This document shows positions 9,553-17,215 of a DNA stretch of 64,000 nt, in pieces. The position numbers were made by a program, and so were the translations under genes. Source of the stretch: Thermococcus guaymasensis DSM 11113 (GTDB taxonomy: Archaea; Methanobacteriota_B; Thermococci; Thermococcales; Thermococcaceae). Under the pieces are notes generated by a model that saw nothing but the letters and a program-made list of their open reading frames with translations, did not search any database and was not told where the DNA came from. The stretch lies in the NCBI RefSeq assembly GCF_000816105.1, contig NZ_CP007140.1, positions 1,824,388-1,888,387 of the forward strand, given 5' to 3'. The first letter of the stretch is position 1, and each line of letters opens with the position of its first letter.

Positions 9553-9834
9553 TTAAACCCCCATCTTGCCCTCTATGGTGAGGGACTTATCAACCCTATC
9601 GTCAATCTTCAGGTTGATGACGATACGCTTCGCACCGGCTTTTAGCATTGCCTCATGGCACTTCTTTACAAGCTCAAGGATCTCCTCCACGGAGCCCTCA
9701 ACTACCGTTCCCATAGGGCAGACGTAGTATTTAAGGCCGCTGGCCTTTATGACCTCCAAGACCGGTTCAAGGTACTTTCCAACGCTCGGGCTCCCAGTCC
9801 CAAGGGGAAAGAGACACAGCTCCGCGACGGCCAT
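9553..9834 (-). CDS. MTH1187/YkoF family thiamine-binding protein
   Basis: A 93-residue ferredoxin-like-fold protein. The AELCLFPLGTGSPSVGKYL start, the YYVCPMGTVVEG middle and the IVINLKIDDR strand are typical of the MTH1187 (DUF77) family, members of which bind thiamine or related molecules and are usually homotetramers. The ATG at 9834 is 7 bases after the adk stop. It sits between adk and a methyltransferase in a tight operon; the functional link is not evident. Confidence 0.85.
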   Translation of the reverse strand: MAVAELCLFPLGTGSPSVGKYLEPVLEVIKASGLKYYVCPMGTVVEGSVEEILELVKKCHEAMLKAGAKRIVINLKIDDRVDKSLTIEGKMGV

Positions 9835-9840
9835 GGGGCA

Positions 9841-10515
9841 TCACTCCTGTTCTTTTCTCTTTTTCTCCCTCTCGTGAATGTAATCAAGGAGGGGCTTCAT
9901 CCTTTTCCAGACATCGGGTATGAGGCCGTCTCCATCGACCCGGACGTAGATGCCCTTCGCCCGGTAGAACTTTATTATGGGCTCCATGTTCTTGGTGTAG
10001 ATGCGGTATCTCTTTCTGACAACCTCTTCCCTGTCATCGGCCCTTTGAATCAGCTTTGAGCCGCAGATATCGCAGACTCCCGGAACTTTTGGAGGGTTGT
10101 ACTTAATATGATAGACGGCGTTGCAGTTCGGACATATCCTCCTTCCGGCTATCCTTTCCACGCTCGTGTCCTCGTCTATGAATATCTCAAGTGCAAGGTC
10201 AAGCCGTATGCCGTGGTCGTAGAGGTAGTTTTCAAGCGCTATGACCTGCTCAGGCGTTCTCGGGTATCCGTCGAGTATGAAGTTTTCCCTCTGGCGCCGC
10301 AGGCGGGAAATTATCAGGGTGTTGACGATAGTGTCAGGTATTAAGTCACCCCTGCTCAGATAGGTGGCCATCTCCACCCCAAGGGAGCTTTTTCGCTCTA
10401 TCTCCTGCCTTATGAGGTCTCCTGAGGAGATGTAAGTGAGGCCGTACTCTTCGACGATCCTCCTGGAGTGAGTACTCTTTCCTGAGCCGGGAGGCCCAAA
10501 GATAAGGATGTTCAC
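9841..10515 (-). CDS. adk: Adenylate kinase with zinc-binding lid
   Basis: A 224-residue kinase interconverting ATP + AMP and 2 ADP. The P-loop is GPPGSGKS near the N-terminus, AMP-binding residues lie in YISSGDLIR, and the lid carries a four-cysteine zinc knuckle (CPNC near 130 and CDIC about 20 residues later). The GTG at 10515 is preferred: it begins the NILIFGPPG core directly and has a GGTGG site at 10521-10526. The longer frame to 10989 runs through the divergent gene and is not real. It is the first gene of a four-gene operon. Confidence 0.93.
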   Translation of the reverse strand: MNILIFGPPGSGKSTHSRRIVEEYGLTYISSGDLIRQEIERKSSLGVEMATYLSRGDLIPDTIVNTLIISRLRRQRENFILDGYPRTPEQVIALENYLYDHGIRLDLALEIFIDEDTSVERIAGRRICPNCNAVYHIKYNPPKVPGVCDICGSKLIQRADDREEVVRKRYRIYTKNMEPIIKFYRAKGIYVRVDGDGLIPDVWKRMKPLLDYIHEREKKRKEQE

Positions 10516-10572
10516 GGGTATCCACCAATAAGCATTTATGTCTGAAAGTTGAATAATCTTTTGGTGGTCATT

Positions 10573-11019
10573 ATGAAGCTGAGCACTGGCTACGTTAGAG
10601 CCTCCGGCTATGCCCATAAGGTTAGGAGAGTCCTTTTCGCTTTGACGAGAGGTAAGGTTGATCCTAAAGAGGTCATCCGTGCTGCGGGCGAACTCAACCA
10701 GCGCATATTCGAGCGGCTCCTTGAACTTAAGGTTGACAAGGCGGACGTAGTAAGGATAACCGTTCCCTTCGAGATAGAGGACGGAAGGATAGTCTGGGAC
10801 TACGGGAACCTCAAAATCGAAGTTTACAAAAAGGGCGAGGAAGAGCGGCTTGCAAAGGCCCTCGAAGAGGTCGAGGAGAGGGAGAGAGAACTCGACCAAA
10901 GAATCCGAGAGATCGAGGAAACGGCACTGAGACTCAAGGAAATAGCAGAAGAACTCCTTGAAAAGATAGAAAGACTGAAAGAGGAACACACTTCCCTGAA
11001 GTTGAAGGCAGAGGAGTGA
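10573..11019 (+). CDS. DUF2258 family protein
   Basis: A 148-residue archaeal protein. The N-terminal half (KLSTGYVRASGYAHKVRR, then a VVRITVPFEI strand and WDYGNLKIEVY) is the conserved DUF2258 domain. The C-terminal 60 residues are a highly charged coiled coil rich in E, R and L. Nucleic-acid binding has been suggested for this family but cannot be shown here. Start: the ATG at 10573 follows a GGTGGT site at 10561-10566. It is divergent from adk. Confidence 0.75.
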   Translation: MKLSTGYVRASGYAHKVRRVLFALTRGKVDPKEVIRAAGELNQRIFERLLELKVDKADVVRITVPFEIEDGRIVWDYGNLKIEVYKKGEEERLAKALEEVEERERELDQRIREIEETALRLKEIAEELLEKIERLKEEHTSLKLKAEE

Positions 11020-11163
11020 ATAAACCTCTTTATTGTTTACCTGCCTTGATTATCTTCTCAAGCTGACTTCCTCATGAGGGGCTATGCCCTTGTACGTAGA
11101 GGTTGAAGTATTTTGACATGGCCGCACTCAATAATGTATCAGAGTACAAGACAGCAGGGAGCA

Positions 11164-11175
11164 AGCCTTTTATCT
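11164..11175 (+). promoter_or_regulatory. Possible TATA element for a short RNA
   Basis: AGCCTTTTATCT resembles a Thermococcales TATA box with no protein start downstream at promoter distance. Its predicted start site (about +25) falls at 11194-11197, the first base of a 7-bp hairpin, which supports a non-coding transcript. Confidence 0.35.
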
Positions 11176-11194
11176 TCCAAGCCCAAGATTCCCA

Positions 11195-11267
11195 TGCCCG
11201 ACGAGTAGTGGGTTGCGATGACGTCGGGACCCCCAGGGGGGCGACATTCCAAATGCCCCCCTTCTGA
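11195..11267 (+). ncRNA. Candidate structured small RNA
   Basis: This GC-rich stretch holds two perfect 7-bp stems: CCCGACG (11197-11203) with CGTCGGG (11222-11228), and GGGGGGC (11236-11242) with GCCCCCC (11255-11261). A C-box-like GCGATGA (11215-11221) and a D-box-like CTGA (11264-11267), 53 bases end to end, suggest a C/D guide RNA, but no clear C' and D' pair is visible. The stems could instead mean another RNA class or a terminator. A TATA-like element 25-30 bases upstream fits. The opposite strand looks weakly coding (see findings), so the assignment is tentative. Confidence 0.3.
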
Positions 11268-11270
11268 AAA

Positions 11271-11280
11271 GTTAAAAGCC
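11271..11280 (+). promoter_or_regulatory. TATA element of the DUF2284 gene
   Basis: GTTAAAAGCC is centred about 24 bases before the ATG at 11300, which implies a leaderless mRNA and selects that ATG over the in-frame TTG at 11294. Confidence 0.5.
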
Positions 11281-11299
11281 CTTTACCGTTTCTTTGATT

Positions 11300-11761
11300 A
11301 TGCAGGTACTGTGGGAACGTGAGATCCCAGTGGACACCATCAAAGTATCACCAAGGCCCGTGTGGAAGTGTCGGGCCTGTCCAATGTACGGCAAAAGGCC
11401 CAGCTGTCCTCCCCATGCCCCGGACTGGAAGGAAGCGCGGGAGTGGGTGGGGAGCTTCAAGCGCGCTATCTTAGTAAAGTTCGAGATAGACATGAATGAC
11501 TTTGAGAACGAAAAAAGAAAGGTACTCCTCTGGCTTTTGGACAAAGAGCGGGAGTTATTCAGGGAAGGGAACTTTTACGCAATGGCGCTCTTCCCCGGAA
11601 ACTGCAACCTCTGCCCAGACTGCCCCTTTGAGAGAGGCGAACCCTGCAGGATGCCTGAGAAGGTCAGACCCAGTGTTGACGCGGTAGGAATAGAGCTCAG
11701 CTCCCTCGTTGAGATAGACTTTTCGGAGAGTGTCCTATACGGCCTGATAATGGTTGAGTAG
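11300..11761 (+). CDS. DUF2284 family cysteine-rich metal-binding protein
   Basis: A 153-residue protein with two cysteine clusters: KCRACPMYGKRPSCPPHAP near 22-40, and CNLCPDCPF...C near 100-115. This is the DUF2284 pattern, thought to bind metal or an iron-sulfur centre. The substrate and partners are unknown. The start is set by the TATA element 24 bases upstream. The CARF gene begins 8 bases after its stop, so the DUF2284, CARF and PIN genes are probably one transcript, although a functional link is only inferred. Confidence 0.78.
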   Translation: MQVLWEREIPVDTIKVSPRPVWKCRACPMYGKRPSCPPHAPDWKEAREWVGSFKRAILVKFEIDMNDFENEKRKVLLWLLDKERELFREGNFYAMALFPGNCNLCPDCPFERGEPCRMPEKVRPSVDAVGIELSSLVEIDFSESVLYGLIMVE

Positions 11762-11769
11762 GTGGTACC

Positions 11770-12237
11770 ATGACCGTTCATGTTGCACTGCTCGGGAGGA
11801 CTCCATGGGCGCTGGTAAACACTTACTACGCTTCCGTTATGAGAGGTTCGCGACCGAGGGCCGTCTACGTCATAACAGAGAGGAGATATTCTCACTTCCT
11901 TCCCAAGATCATCAAAGCTATCAAGGAGATTTCCAGGGCATATGGCTTTGAACCGACCATCGAAACAAGGGTTATAGAGGATGACGACTTCCAGATGGCG
12001 GATAGAGTTTTCCGTGAGCTCTTCTCGAAGATAAACGGTGAAGAAGTTGTCCTAAACATGACTTCAGGCAGGAAAGCACTCGTGGCCGCAGCAATAGTCC
12101 AGAGCAGAAACTGCAACCTGAAGGAGATCCTCTACATGGCACTGCTCGACGTTGACTTCCCGGATAGGCCTTACATGATGCTCCCCCTGCACATGCAGAG
12201 GCTCAAGAACTTCCTCGGTGATGGCTATGAGCATTGA
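11770..12237 (+). CDS. Stand-alone CARF-domain protein
   Basis: A 155-residue Rossmann-like protein consisting of a CARF (CRISPR-associated Rossmann fold) domain. It shows the N-terminal strand-loop HVALLGRTPWALVNTYYA and the second signature VVLNMTSGRKALVAAA (NMTSGRK at 96-102), which matches the N-(L/M)-(T/S)-G-G-R-K ligand loop of Csa3-type CARF domains. CARF domains bind cyclic oligoadenylates made by type III CRISPR Cas10; some degrade them as ring nucleases. There is no fused HTH or nuclease; the next gene, overlapping by 11 bases, encodes a PIN nuclease. Inference: a sensor working with, or switching off, that nuclease. The ATG follows a GGTGG site. Confidence 0.72.
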   Translation: MTVHVALLGRTPWALVNTYYASVMRGSRPRAVYVITERRYSHFLPKIIKAIKEISRAYGFEPTIETRVIEDDDFQMADRVFRELFSKINGEEVVLNMTSGRKALVAAAIVQSRNCNLKEILYMALLDVDFPDRPYMMLPLHMQRLKNFLGDGYEH

Positions 12238-13204
12238 GGTTGTGATCGAGAAGCCGGAGCTTCAGATACTCATAAACCTCCTCCAGAAAGACGGAATTTT
12301 CGTCAGTTACCCTCTGTATGATATCCCCCTCTTCTTGGCTAGGGAAAGCGAGAAAGGCTACACTATTAACGTCCTCGCCAGGAGGCACGACTTCAGGGGC
12401 AGACACCCCGAGCTACCGTCGTATTCCGACTTCTACGAGACCTTTATCTCATCGGGCATAATAACCTACGACAACATAGACGAATTCGCCAACATGCTTG
12501 AGGTCTATCGCGTCCTCCGTAAGGGCGTCTCCTTTGCCCCGGATACCAACCTCTTCTACCATCGATTCATTTCCTCTTACCGGCCTTTAGACGGCTACCA
12601 GATAGTGGTCGCCGAGGACGTCAAAAACGAGATTGAAGCGGCGATGAACTACAAATACAGACACCAGCACCTGATCGAGATCTCGCGCGAAGTAAAGAAC
12701 GGCCACCTCCTGCGGGAGCTTTCAAACAGGAGAACCAAAAAGGCTAGAAAAGCTGCCTACATTGCCCTCAAGGAGTTCGAGGCCCTGAAGGACAGAATAA
12801 TAATCGCCGAAAGGTATGGCAGCGGGCACAACAACGACGAGATTATAGTGAAGACTCTCAAACACTTCGACGAGATGAGCCCCTCTCTGCTTGTCTTCCT
12901 GACGGCAGACCTCGCGATAACAGACGTGGCAAAGATGGAAGGCCTTGAGTACTTCCTTTTCGAGTACCCCACGAAAGAACTCGGAACACATGAGGTCTCG
13001 GCCTACCGGCTGAGGACCCTCATCTTTAACCTCGCGGCAGTTTTCGGTGTTATTGATGTCAATGGGACAGTAATTTACGGAGAGTTCGGTGGAAAAAGGA
13101 AGCTTAACGAGCTTAAACTGATCTTCAGAGACGAGGGACTCTTCAGGGAATTCATCTTCCACCTCAACCTCTGCAGACGGCTTGAGGCAATAATGAAAGA
13201 ATGA
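12227..13204 (+). CDS. PIN-domain nuclease partner of the CARF protein
   Basis: A 325-residue protein. The central PIN domain has candidate catalytic acids D106 (SFAPDTNLFYH), E135 (EDVKNEIEAA), D204 (HNNDEIIVKTL) and D228 (VFLTADLAITDV). About 100 residues precede it and about 75 follow it, much larger than a VapC toxin. RNA cleavage is the expected activity. The start at 12227 is chosen because GGTGAT at 12216-12221 is correctly spaced; it overlaps the CARF gene by 11 bases, so translation is coupled. No recognised effector of this architecture comes to mind. A hairpin terminator follows. Confidence 0.72.
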   Translation: MSIEVVIEKPELQILINLLQKDGIFVSYPLYDIPLFLARESEKGYTINVLARRHDFRGRHPELPSYSDFYETFISSGIITYDNIDEFANMLEVYRVLRKGVSFAPDTNLFYHRFISSYRPLDGYQIVVAEDVKNEIEAAMNYKYRHQHLIEISREVKNGHLLRELSNRRTKKARKAAYIALKEFEALKDRIIIAERYGSGHNNDEIIVKTLKHFDEMSPSLLVFLTADLAITDVAKMEGLEYFLFEYPTKELGTHEVSAYRLRTLIFNLAAVFGVIDVNGTVIYGEFGGKRKLNELKLIFRDEGLFREFIFHLNLCRRLEAIMKE

Positions 13205-13213
13205 ACAAGAGCT

Positions 13214-13249
13214 TCAAAGCACACAGAAATGCTTTGATGTCCATTTTTT
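13214..13249 (+). terminator. Hairpin plus T-run after the CARF-PIN operon
   Basis: TCAAAGCA (13214-13221) and TGCTTTGA (13230-13237) form a perfect 8-bp stem with an 8-base loop, followed by six T residues at 13244-13249. It lies 10 bases after the PIN stop and before the aminotransferase promoter. Archaeal termination mainly needs the T-run; the stem may add stability. Confidence 0.5.
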
Positions 13250-13299
13250 CGTTGAGGTAACGTTATAAGCATCGTGTATAAGGTAGAGCGGTGATCATC

Positions 13300-14469
13300 A
13301 TGGCGCTGAGCGACAGGCTTGAGCTGGTTAATCCTTCCGAGATTAGGAAGCTCTTCGACCTTGCCCAAGGTGTTGAAGGCCTTATATCACTTGGAATCGG
13401 TGAACCCGATTTTGACACCCCGGAGCACATCAAGGAGTACGCAAAGGAGGCCCTCGACAAGGGAATGACGCATTATGGGCCGAACGCGGGCCTGCCGATG
13501 CTCCGCGAGGCGATAGCGAGGAAGCTGAAAAAGCAGAACAGCATCGATGTCGACCCCAAGAGCGAGATAATGGTTCTCGTCGGGGCGAACCAGGCGTTCA
13601 TCATGGGCCTGGCGGCGTTTCTCAGGGACGGCGAGGAAGTCCTCATACCAAGCCCGATGTTTGTCAGCTACGCCCCCGCGGTTATCCTGGCCGGCGGGAA
13701 GCCCATTGAAGTCCCAACATACGAGGAAAACGAGTTCAGGCTCAGCGTTGACGACCTTGAGAAGTACGTGAGCGAGAAAACGAGGGCACTGATAATCAAC
13801 AGTCCAAACAACCCCACCGGCGCCGTCCTAACGAAGAAAGACCTTGAGGAGATCGCCGACTTCGCGATCGAGCACGATCTCATGGTCTTCAGCGACGAGG
13901 TCTACGAGCACTTCGTCTACGACGGTGCAAAGAACTACAGCATCGCTTCCCTAGATGGAATGTTCGAGCGCACGATAACGATAAACGGCTTCTCAAAGAC
14001 ATTTGCCATGACCGGCTGGCGCCTCGGCTTCGTTGCCGCCCCCGCTTGGATAATCGAAAAGATGACACGCTTCCAGATGTACAATGCCACCTGCCCGGTG
14101 ACCTTCGCCCAGTACGCCGCTGCCAAGGCCCTCGACGACCCGAGGAGCTGGAAGGCAGTCAAGGAGATGAGGAACGAGTACGACAGGAGGAGGAACCTCG
14201 TCTGGAAGCGCTTGAATGAGATGGGCCTGCCCACGGTGAAGCCGAAGGGTGCCTTCTACATCTTCCCAAGGATTAAGGACACCGGCCTGACCGACAAGGA
14301 GTTCAGCGAGCTCATGCTGAAGGAGGCGAGGGTCGCGGTTGTCCCAGGCTCGGCATTCGGAAAGGCCGGCGAGGGCTACATAAGGATAAGCTACGCGACA
14401 GCCTACGAGAAGCTTGAGGAAGCAATGGACAGGATGGAGAAAGTTTTGAAGGAGAAAAAGCTCGTTTAG
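13300..14469 (+). CDS. Class I/II PLP-dependent aminotransferase
   Basis: A 389-residue fold-type I aminotransferase. The PLP lysine is K233 in NGFSKTFAMTGWRLGF. Other conserved parts are SLGIGEPDFDTP (N-terminal arm), HYGPNAGLP, NSPNNPTGAVL and the C-terminal YIRISYATAYE arginine that holds the substrate carboxylate. It most resembles the Thermococcales enzymes annotated as aspartate or aromatic aminotransferase; substrate preference cannot be decided by eye. The ATG at 13300 has GGTGAT just upstream. It is transcribed alone and converges on the thioesterase gene with a 4-base gap. Confidence 0.9.
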   Translation: MALSDRLELVNPSEIRKLFDLAQGVEGLISLGIGEPDFDTPEHIKEYAKEALDKGMTHYGPNAGLPMLREAIARKLKKQNSIDVDPKSEIMVLVGANQAFIMGLAAFLRDGEEVLIPSPMFVSYAPAVILAGGKPIEVPTYEENEFRLSVDDLEKYVSEKTRALIINSPNNPTGAVLTKKDLEEIADFAIEHDLMVFSDEVYEHFVYDGAKNYSIASLDGMFERTITINGFSKTFAMTGWRLGFVAAPAWIIEKMTRFQMYNATCPVTFAQYAAAKALDDPRSWKAVKEMRNEYDRRRNLVWKRLNEMGLPTVKPKGAFYIFPRIKDTGLTDKEFSELMLKEARVAVVPGSAFGKAGEGYIRISYATAYEKLEEAMDRMEKVLKEKKLV

Positions 14470-14473
14470 CCCT

Positions 14474-14869
14474 TTAACTTTCTTTTTCCAGTACGTGCTT
14501 CTCAAGAACGTAACAGTGGAAGGTGCCCTCGAAGACTTTTTCACAGTTCTCGTTCAGAACCTCAGCCTTTACTATTTTCTTCCGTCCCATGTCCTTAACT
14601 ACTTCAGCCTTTGCGGTCAGCTTTTCGCCGACTTTAACCGGCTTCAGAAACCTCACCTCTGCCTTTCCAAGCACGACGGTGGGCTCGTTAACCGCCAGCA
14701 TGGCGGCATAGTCTGCCAGACCAAAGGTGAAGCCTCCGTGGACGAGGCCGTACTCATCAACTGCCATCTCCCCGTTCGTCAGCAGTTCAACCTCAGCCCT
14801 GCCCGGTTCGATCTTCACGGGCTTCCCCACGAGCCTATCAGAAGTCAGCTTATGCGTCCTCTGCTCCAT
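14474..14869 (-). CDS. Hotdog-fold thioesterase (PaaI-like)
   Basis: A 131-residue hotdog-fold protein. The central-helix motif VHGGFTFGLADYAAMLA and the strand KAEVRFLKPVKVGEKL are typical of PaaI/4HBT-type acyl-CoA thioesterases. The substrate is unknown. The ATG at 14869 has a GGTGG site (complement of 14874-14879) with a 5-base spacer; an in-frame ATG at 14881 lacks one. It follows the radical SAM gene directly (its ribosome binding site begins just after that stop), so both are likely in one operon. Confidence 0.82.
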   Translation of the reverse strand: MEQRTHKLTSDRLVGKPVKIEPGRAEVELLTNGEMAVDEYGLVHGGFTFGLADYAAMLAVNEPTVVLGKAEVRFLKPVKVGEKLTAKAEVVKDMGRKKIVKAEVLNENCEKVFEGTFHCYVLEKHVLEKES

Positions 14870-14881
14870 TGGAACCACCAT

Positions 14882-16627
14882 TCAAAGTTCCACAAGATCC
14901 TTTAAAACTTCCCTCATTCCGGGGTCTATCATCTCAAGGAACTCCTGCTTTTCCTTCAGTGGTCTCATGGCCATTAGTTTGAACGCTCTCTTTCTCCCGA
15001 TGCCTGGAATGAGCTGTAGAACTTTTGGACTCTCGCGGTTCACGTTTATGGGGGCGGGAATCCCCGTTATGCTCCTGAAGCCGTGATCAACGATTAGAAC
15101 GTTGTAGAAGCGGTTGAGGGGAATCTCCTTCGGAACCCCGACGATGAGGGGGTAGCTCCCTATCTGCCTCCCATAAGTTAGGCCGTTATCGAAGACCTCC
15201 GCCCTGACGTCTTTCAGAACCGTCCCAACTGGGACGACCCTTTTGAGCATCGGCAAATCAATCTCGTGCCTTATCTTGTGCCGGTAGTGCTGGATTAAGC
15301 GCTTGTGCTTTTCCGTCTTGACCTTGTTCCGCATATGCCACAGGGGCGTTCCCGGGAAAACAACGACCTGTCTGATGTTTATCCTCCTCACCATGAGACC
15401 ATCGTCGAGGAGCCTCTTGAGGAACTGGAACGTCATCTCGTAGCTCTTCTTTGTCTCACCCGGCAGGCCGAAGATAATGTTTATTCCCGGCAGAAGCCAG
15501 GGCATTCCGTTGTAGCCTCTCTTAGCCCCGATTTCGTTGAGAATTCTCACGGCTTCATAGGTCTCCTCGGCGGTGGCGTTCAGGTTGTTGAGCTTCGCCA
15601 CCTTTGGATCGGCGCTTTCGAGACCGAAAGCAACCACGTTTCCCGGAGTCCCGTACTTTATGAGCGCCTTCGCAATCCTCACGCTCTCCTCTGGATAATT
15701 CGCTATAACCGCGGGGTTGGCGTTGTCCACGTGAAGGGTCTTAACATCTGGCGCGACGGAGCGGATTCCTGCGAAGAGCTTCTCTATGGCTTCCGGGTTC
15801 GGAACTGGAACGCGGCCGTCCGGCCTCGCCATGTAGGAGAATATACAGCTCTGCCTCCCAACGCGGAAGTGCCTTACGCCAAGGTCGTAGAGAGCTTTGA
15901 CCTCGGCAACCACGTCTTCCACCGGTCTGTCCTCGACGGTTCTGTAGCGCACCGGCTCGGTGCAGAAGGAACAGCCCCCTATGCCCATCGCCTTTGGACA
16001 GCCACGCTGTGTTTCTATTTCAACTATGACGAAGTCGGGGTAATCCGGGAACTGCTTAACCACCTCGGCGCCGATGATTGCGTAATCGCGCAATTCTCGA
16101 TAGTTTCTAAACCTGAAGGGGTCGGCATCCTTCGGGTTGCTCAGGTAGTCGAAGAGGAAAGCCTCCAGATCGCCGTAGACGACGTAATCAAAAACGCTTT
16201 CCGCGAGCTGGAGCTCCCTGCTTGTGATTTTAACGCCGCCCATTGATGCGGAACCCATGAAGGCTGGCCCGCCGAGGATTTTTGTAGCCGTGGCGTCCCT
16301 CAGGAAGCGGGCAACCTCCTCAACGCTCCCGGGGACTGCGGAGAGGTACTTACCCGGCGTGTGCAGTCCGCCGATGTAAACGACTAGGTCAGCCTTCTCC
16401 AGAATCTCCCTGGTCTTCGGAAAGTTAGGCGTCTTGTTTTTGGTCTCTATTCCTTTCTCGCCGAGAAAAGTTGCCCTAAGGTCGTCTATCGTGAGGTAAA
16501 AGACCTGGGCATCCTTTCTCGCCTTTTTTATCGCCCCATAGGCGTAGCGGGGATAGATGCCGAGGTAAGGGGGTACCCCGAGGCCCGCAGGCTCGTCGGT
16601 GTATCCATCAATAAGAACTACTCTCAT
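14882..16627 (-). CDS. Radical SAM protein with C-terminal helix-hairpin-helix (COG1031-like)
   Basis: A 581-residue protein. The N-terminal ~190 residues look like a Rossmann/B12-binding-type domain. The cluster cysteines are C210, C219 and C222, a CX8CX2C spacing rather than CX3CX2C, followed by GGCSFCTEPVRYRTVEDR. A radical SAM barrel follows (FGLESADPKVAKLNN, IIFGLPGETKKSYEM), and the C-terminus has a helix-hairpin-helix (LIPGIGRKRAFKLMAM) that may bind nucleic acid. This matches COG1031, whose substrate is unknown; RNA or DNA modification is an inference. The ATG at 16627 sits about 24 bases after a TATA element, so the mRNA is probably leaderless. Confidence 0.8.
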   Translation of the reverse strand: MRVVLIDGYTDEPAGLGVPPYLGIYPRYAYGAIKKARKDAQVFYLTIDDLRATFLGEKGIETKNKTPNFPKTREILEKADLVVYIGGLHTPGKYLSAVPGSVEEVARFLRDATATKILGGPAFMGSASMGGVKITSRELQLAESVFDYVVYGDLEAFLFDYLSNPKDADPFRFRNYRELRDYAIIGAEVVKQFPDYPDFVIVEIETQRGCPKAMGIGGCSFCTEPVRYRTVEDRPVEDVVAEVKALYDLGVRHFRVGRQSCIFSYMARPDGRVPVPNPEAIEKLFAGIRSVAPDVKTLHVDNANPAVIANYPEESVRIAKALIKYGTPGNVVAFGLESADPKVAKLNNLNATAEETYEAVRILNEIGAKRGYNGMPWLLPGINIIFGLPGETKKSYEMTFQFLKRLLDDGLMVRRINIRQVVVFPGTPLWHMRNKVKTEKHKRLIQHYRHKIRHEIDLPMLKRVVPVGTVLKDVRAEVFDNGLTYGRQIGSYPLIVGVPKEIPLNRFYNVLIVDHGFRSITGIPAPINVNRESPKVLQLIPGIGRKRAFKLMAMRPLKEKQEFLEMIDPGMREVLKDLVEL

Positions 16628-16645
16628 GCCAGTAGCTCTCAAGAA

Positions 16646-16668
16646 GTACTTAAAAAGGTTAAACCTTT
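16646..16668 (-). promoter_or_regulatory. TATA box overlapped by a palindrome, radical SAM gene promoter
   Basis: On the minus strand CCTTTTTAAGTAC is the BRE/TATA element. A perfect palindrome, AAAGGTT (16654-16660), A, AACCTTT (16662-16668), overlaps its upstream half. A protein bound there would compete with TFB/TBP. It may also simply reflect the AT-rich promoter. Confidence 0.4.
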
Positions 16669-16714
16669 CGGGAATACTGCCTAACCAAAGATACAGGAAC
16701 TACTCAACCAAACT

Positions 16715-17215
16715 TCACACTGTTTCGCCCTGCGACTTGCCAACCATTTTAATGACATAATCTGCCGCGTTCTGGAGGGCAACGGAAAAGCCCGGCTCAA
16801 CGCCTATGACTATCGTCTCCTTCCCTTTCCTCTTGGCCTCCTGGATTATGGGCAGGAAGTCCGCGTCCCTCGTGGCCAGGGCTATGACGTCAATGTCCGA
16901 GTTGTAGATCAGCTCCATGGCCTCGATGGCTATCCTAACATCGGTATCCCCCGCGACTATCACAGGCTCAAGCCCCTGGTTGACAACGGCCTCAATGAGT
17001 CCCTGGGGAGCGTACTGGTTGAGGACGACCTTCGCGATCCTTATCTTGCCGATCTTCTCAAGGGCTTCAACGATGTCCTCAAGCTTTATCCCGAACTCCT
17101 TCCGAAGGATGTTTGGCCCGTCAACAATGAGCCCGATGCTCTTACCTTTAATCTCGGTTTCAGGTTCTGGTTGCTCCTTTTCACGCTTGAATACCCTAAT
17201 GAGCGTTTCCTTCAT
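16715..17215 (-). CDS. NYN-domain (PIN-like) protein, copy 2
   Basis: A 166-residue protein of the NYN/LabA-like group (PIN-like RNase fold). Motifs: [14 protein letters not shown] (first acidic residue), then [28 protein letters not shown] and [16 protein letters not shown], which hold the remaining acidic positions. It keeps the DADF motif, whereas the upstream paralogue has NAEF. NYN proteins are implicated in RNA processing. The start overlaps the stop of copy 1 by one base (TAATG), so the two are translationally coupled. About 30 residues of charged tail precede the domain. Confidence 0.82.
   Translation of the reverse strand: MKETLIRVFKREKEQPEPETEIKGKSIGLIVDGPNILRKEFGIKLEDIVEALEKIGKIRIAKVVLNQYAPQGLIEAVVNQGLEPVIVAGDTDVRIAIEAMELIYNSDIDVIALATRDADFLPIIQEAKRKGKETIVIGVEPGFSVALQNAADYVIKMVGKSQGETV

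Noticed and set aside
10516-10989. A long N-terminal extension of adenylate kinase
   Set aside because: It lies antisense to the DUF2258 gene, and the GTG at 10515 with GGTGG gives the normal adenylate kinase N-terminus.
15305-16246. A 313-codon frame opposite the radical SAM gene
   Set aside because: The opposite strand has clear cluster and HhH motifs; this frame has none and no start signal.
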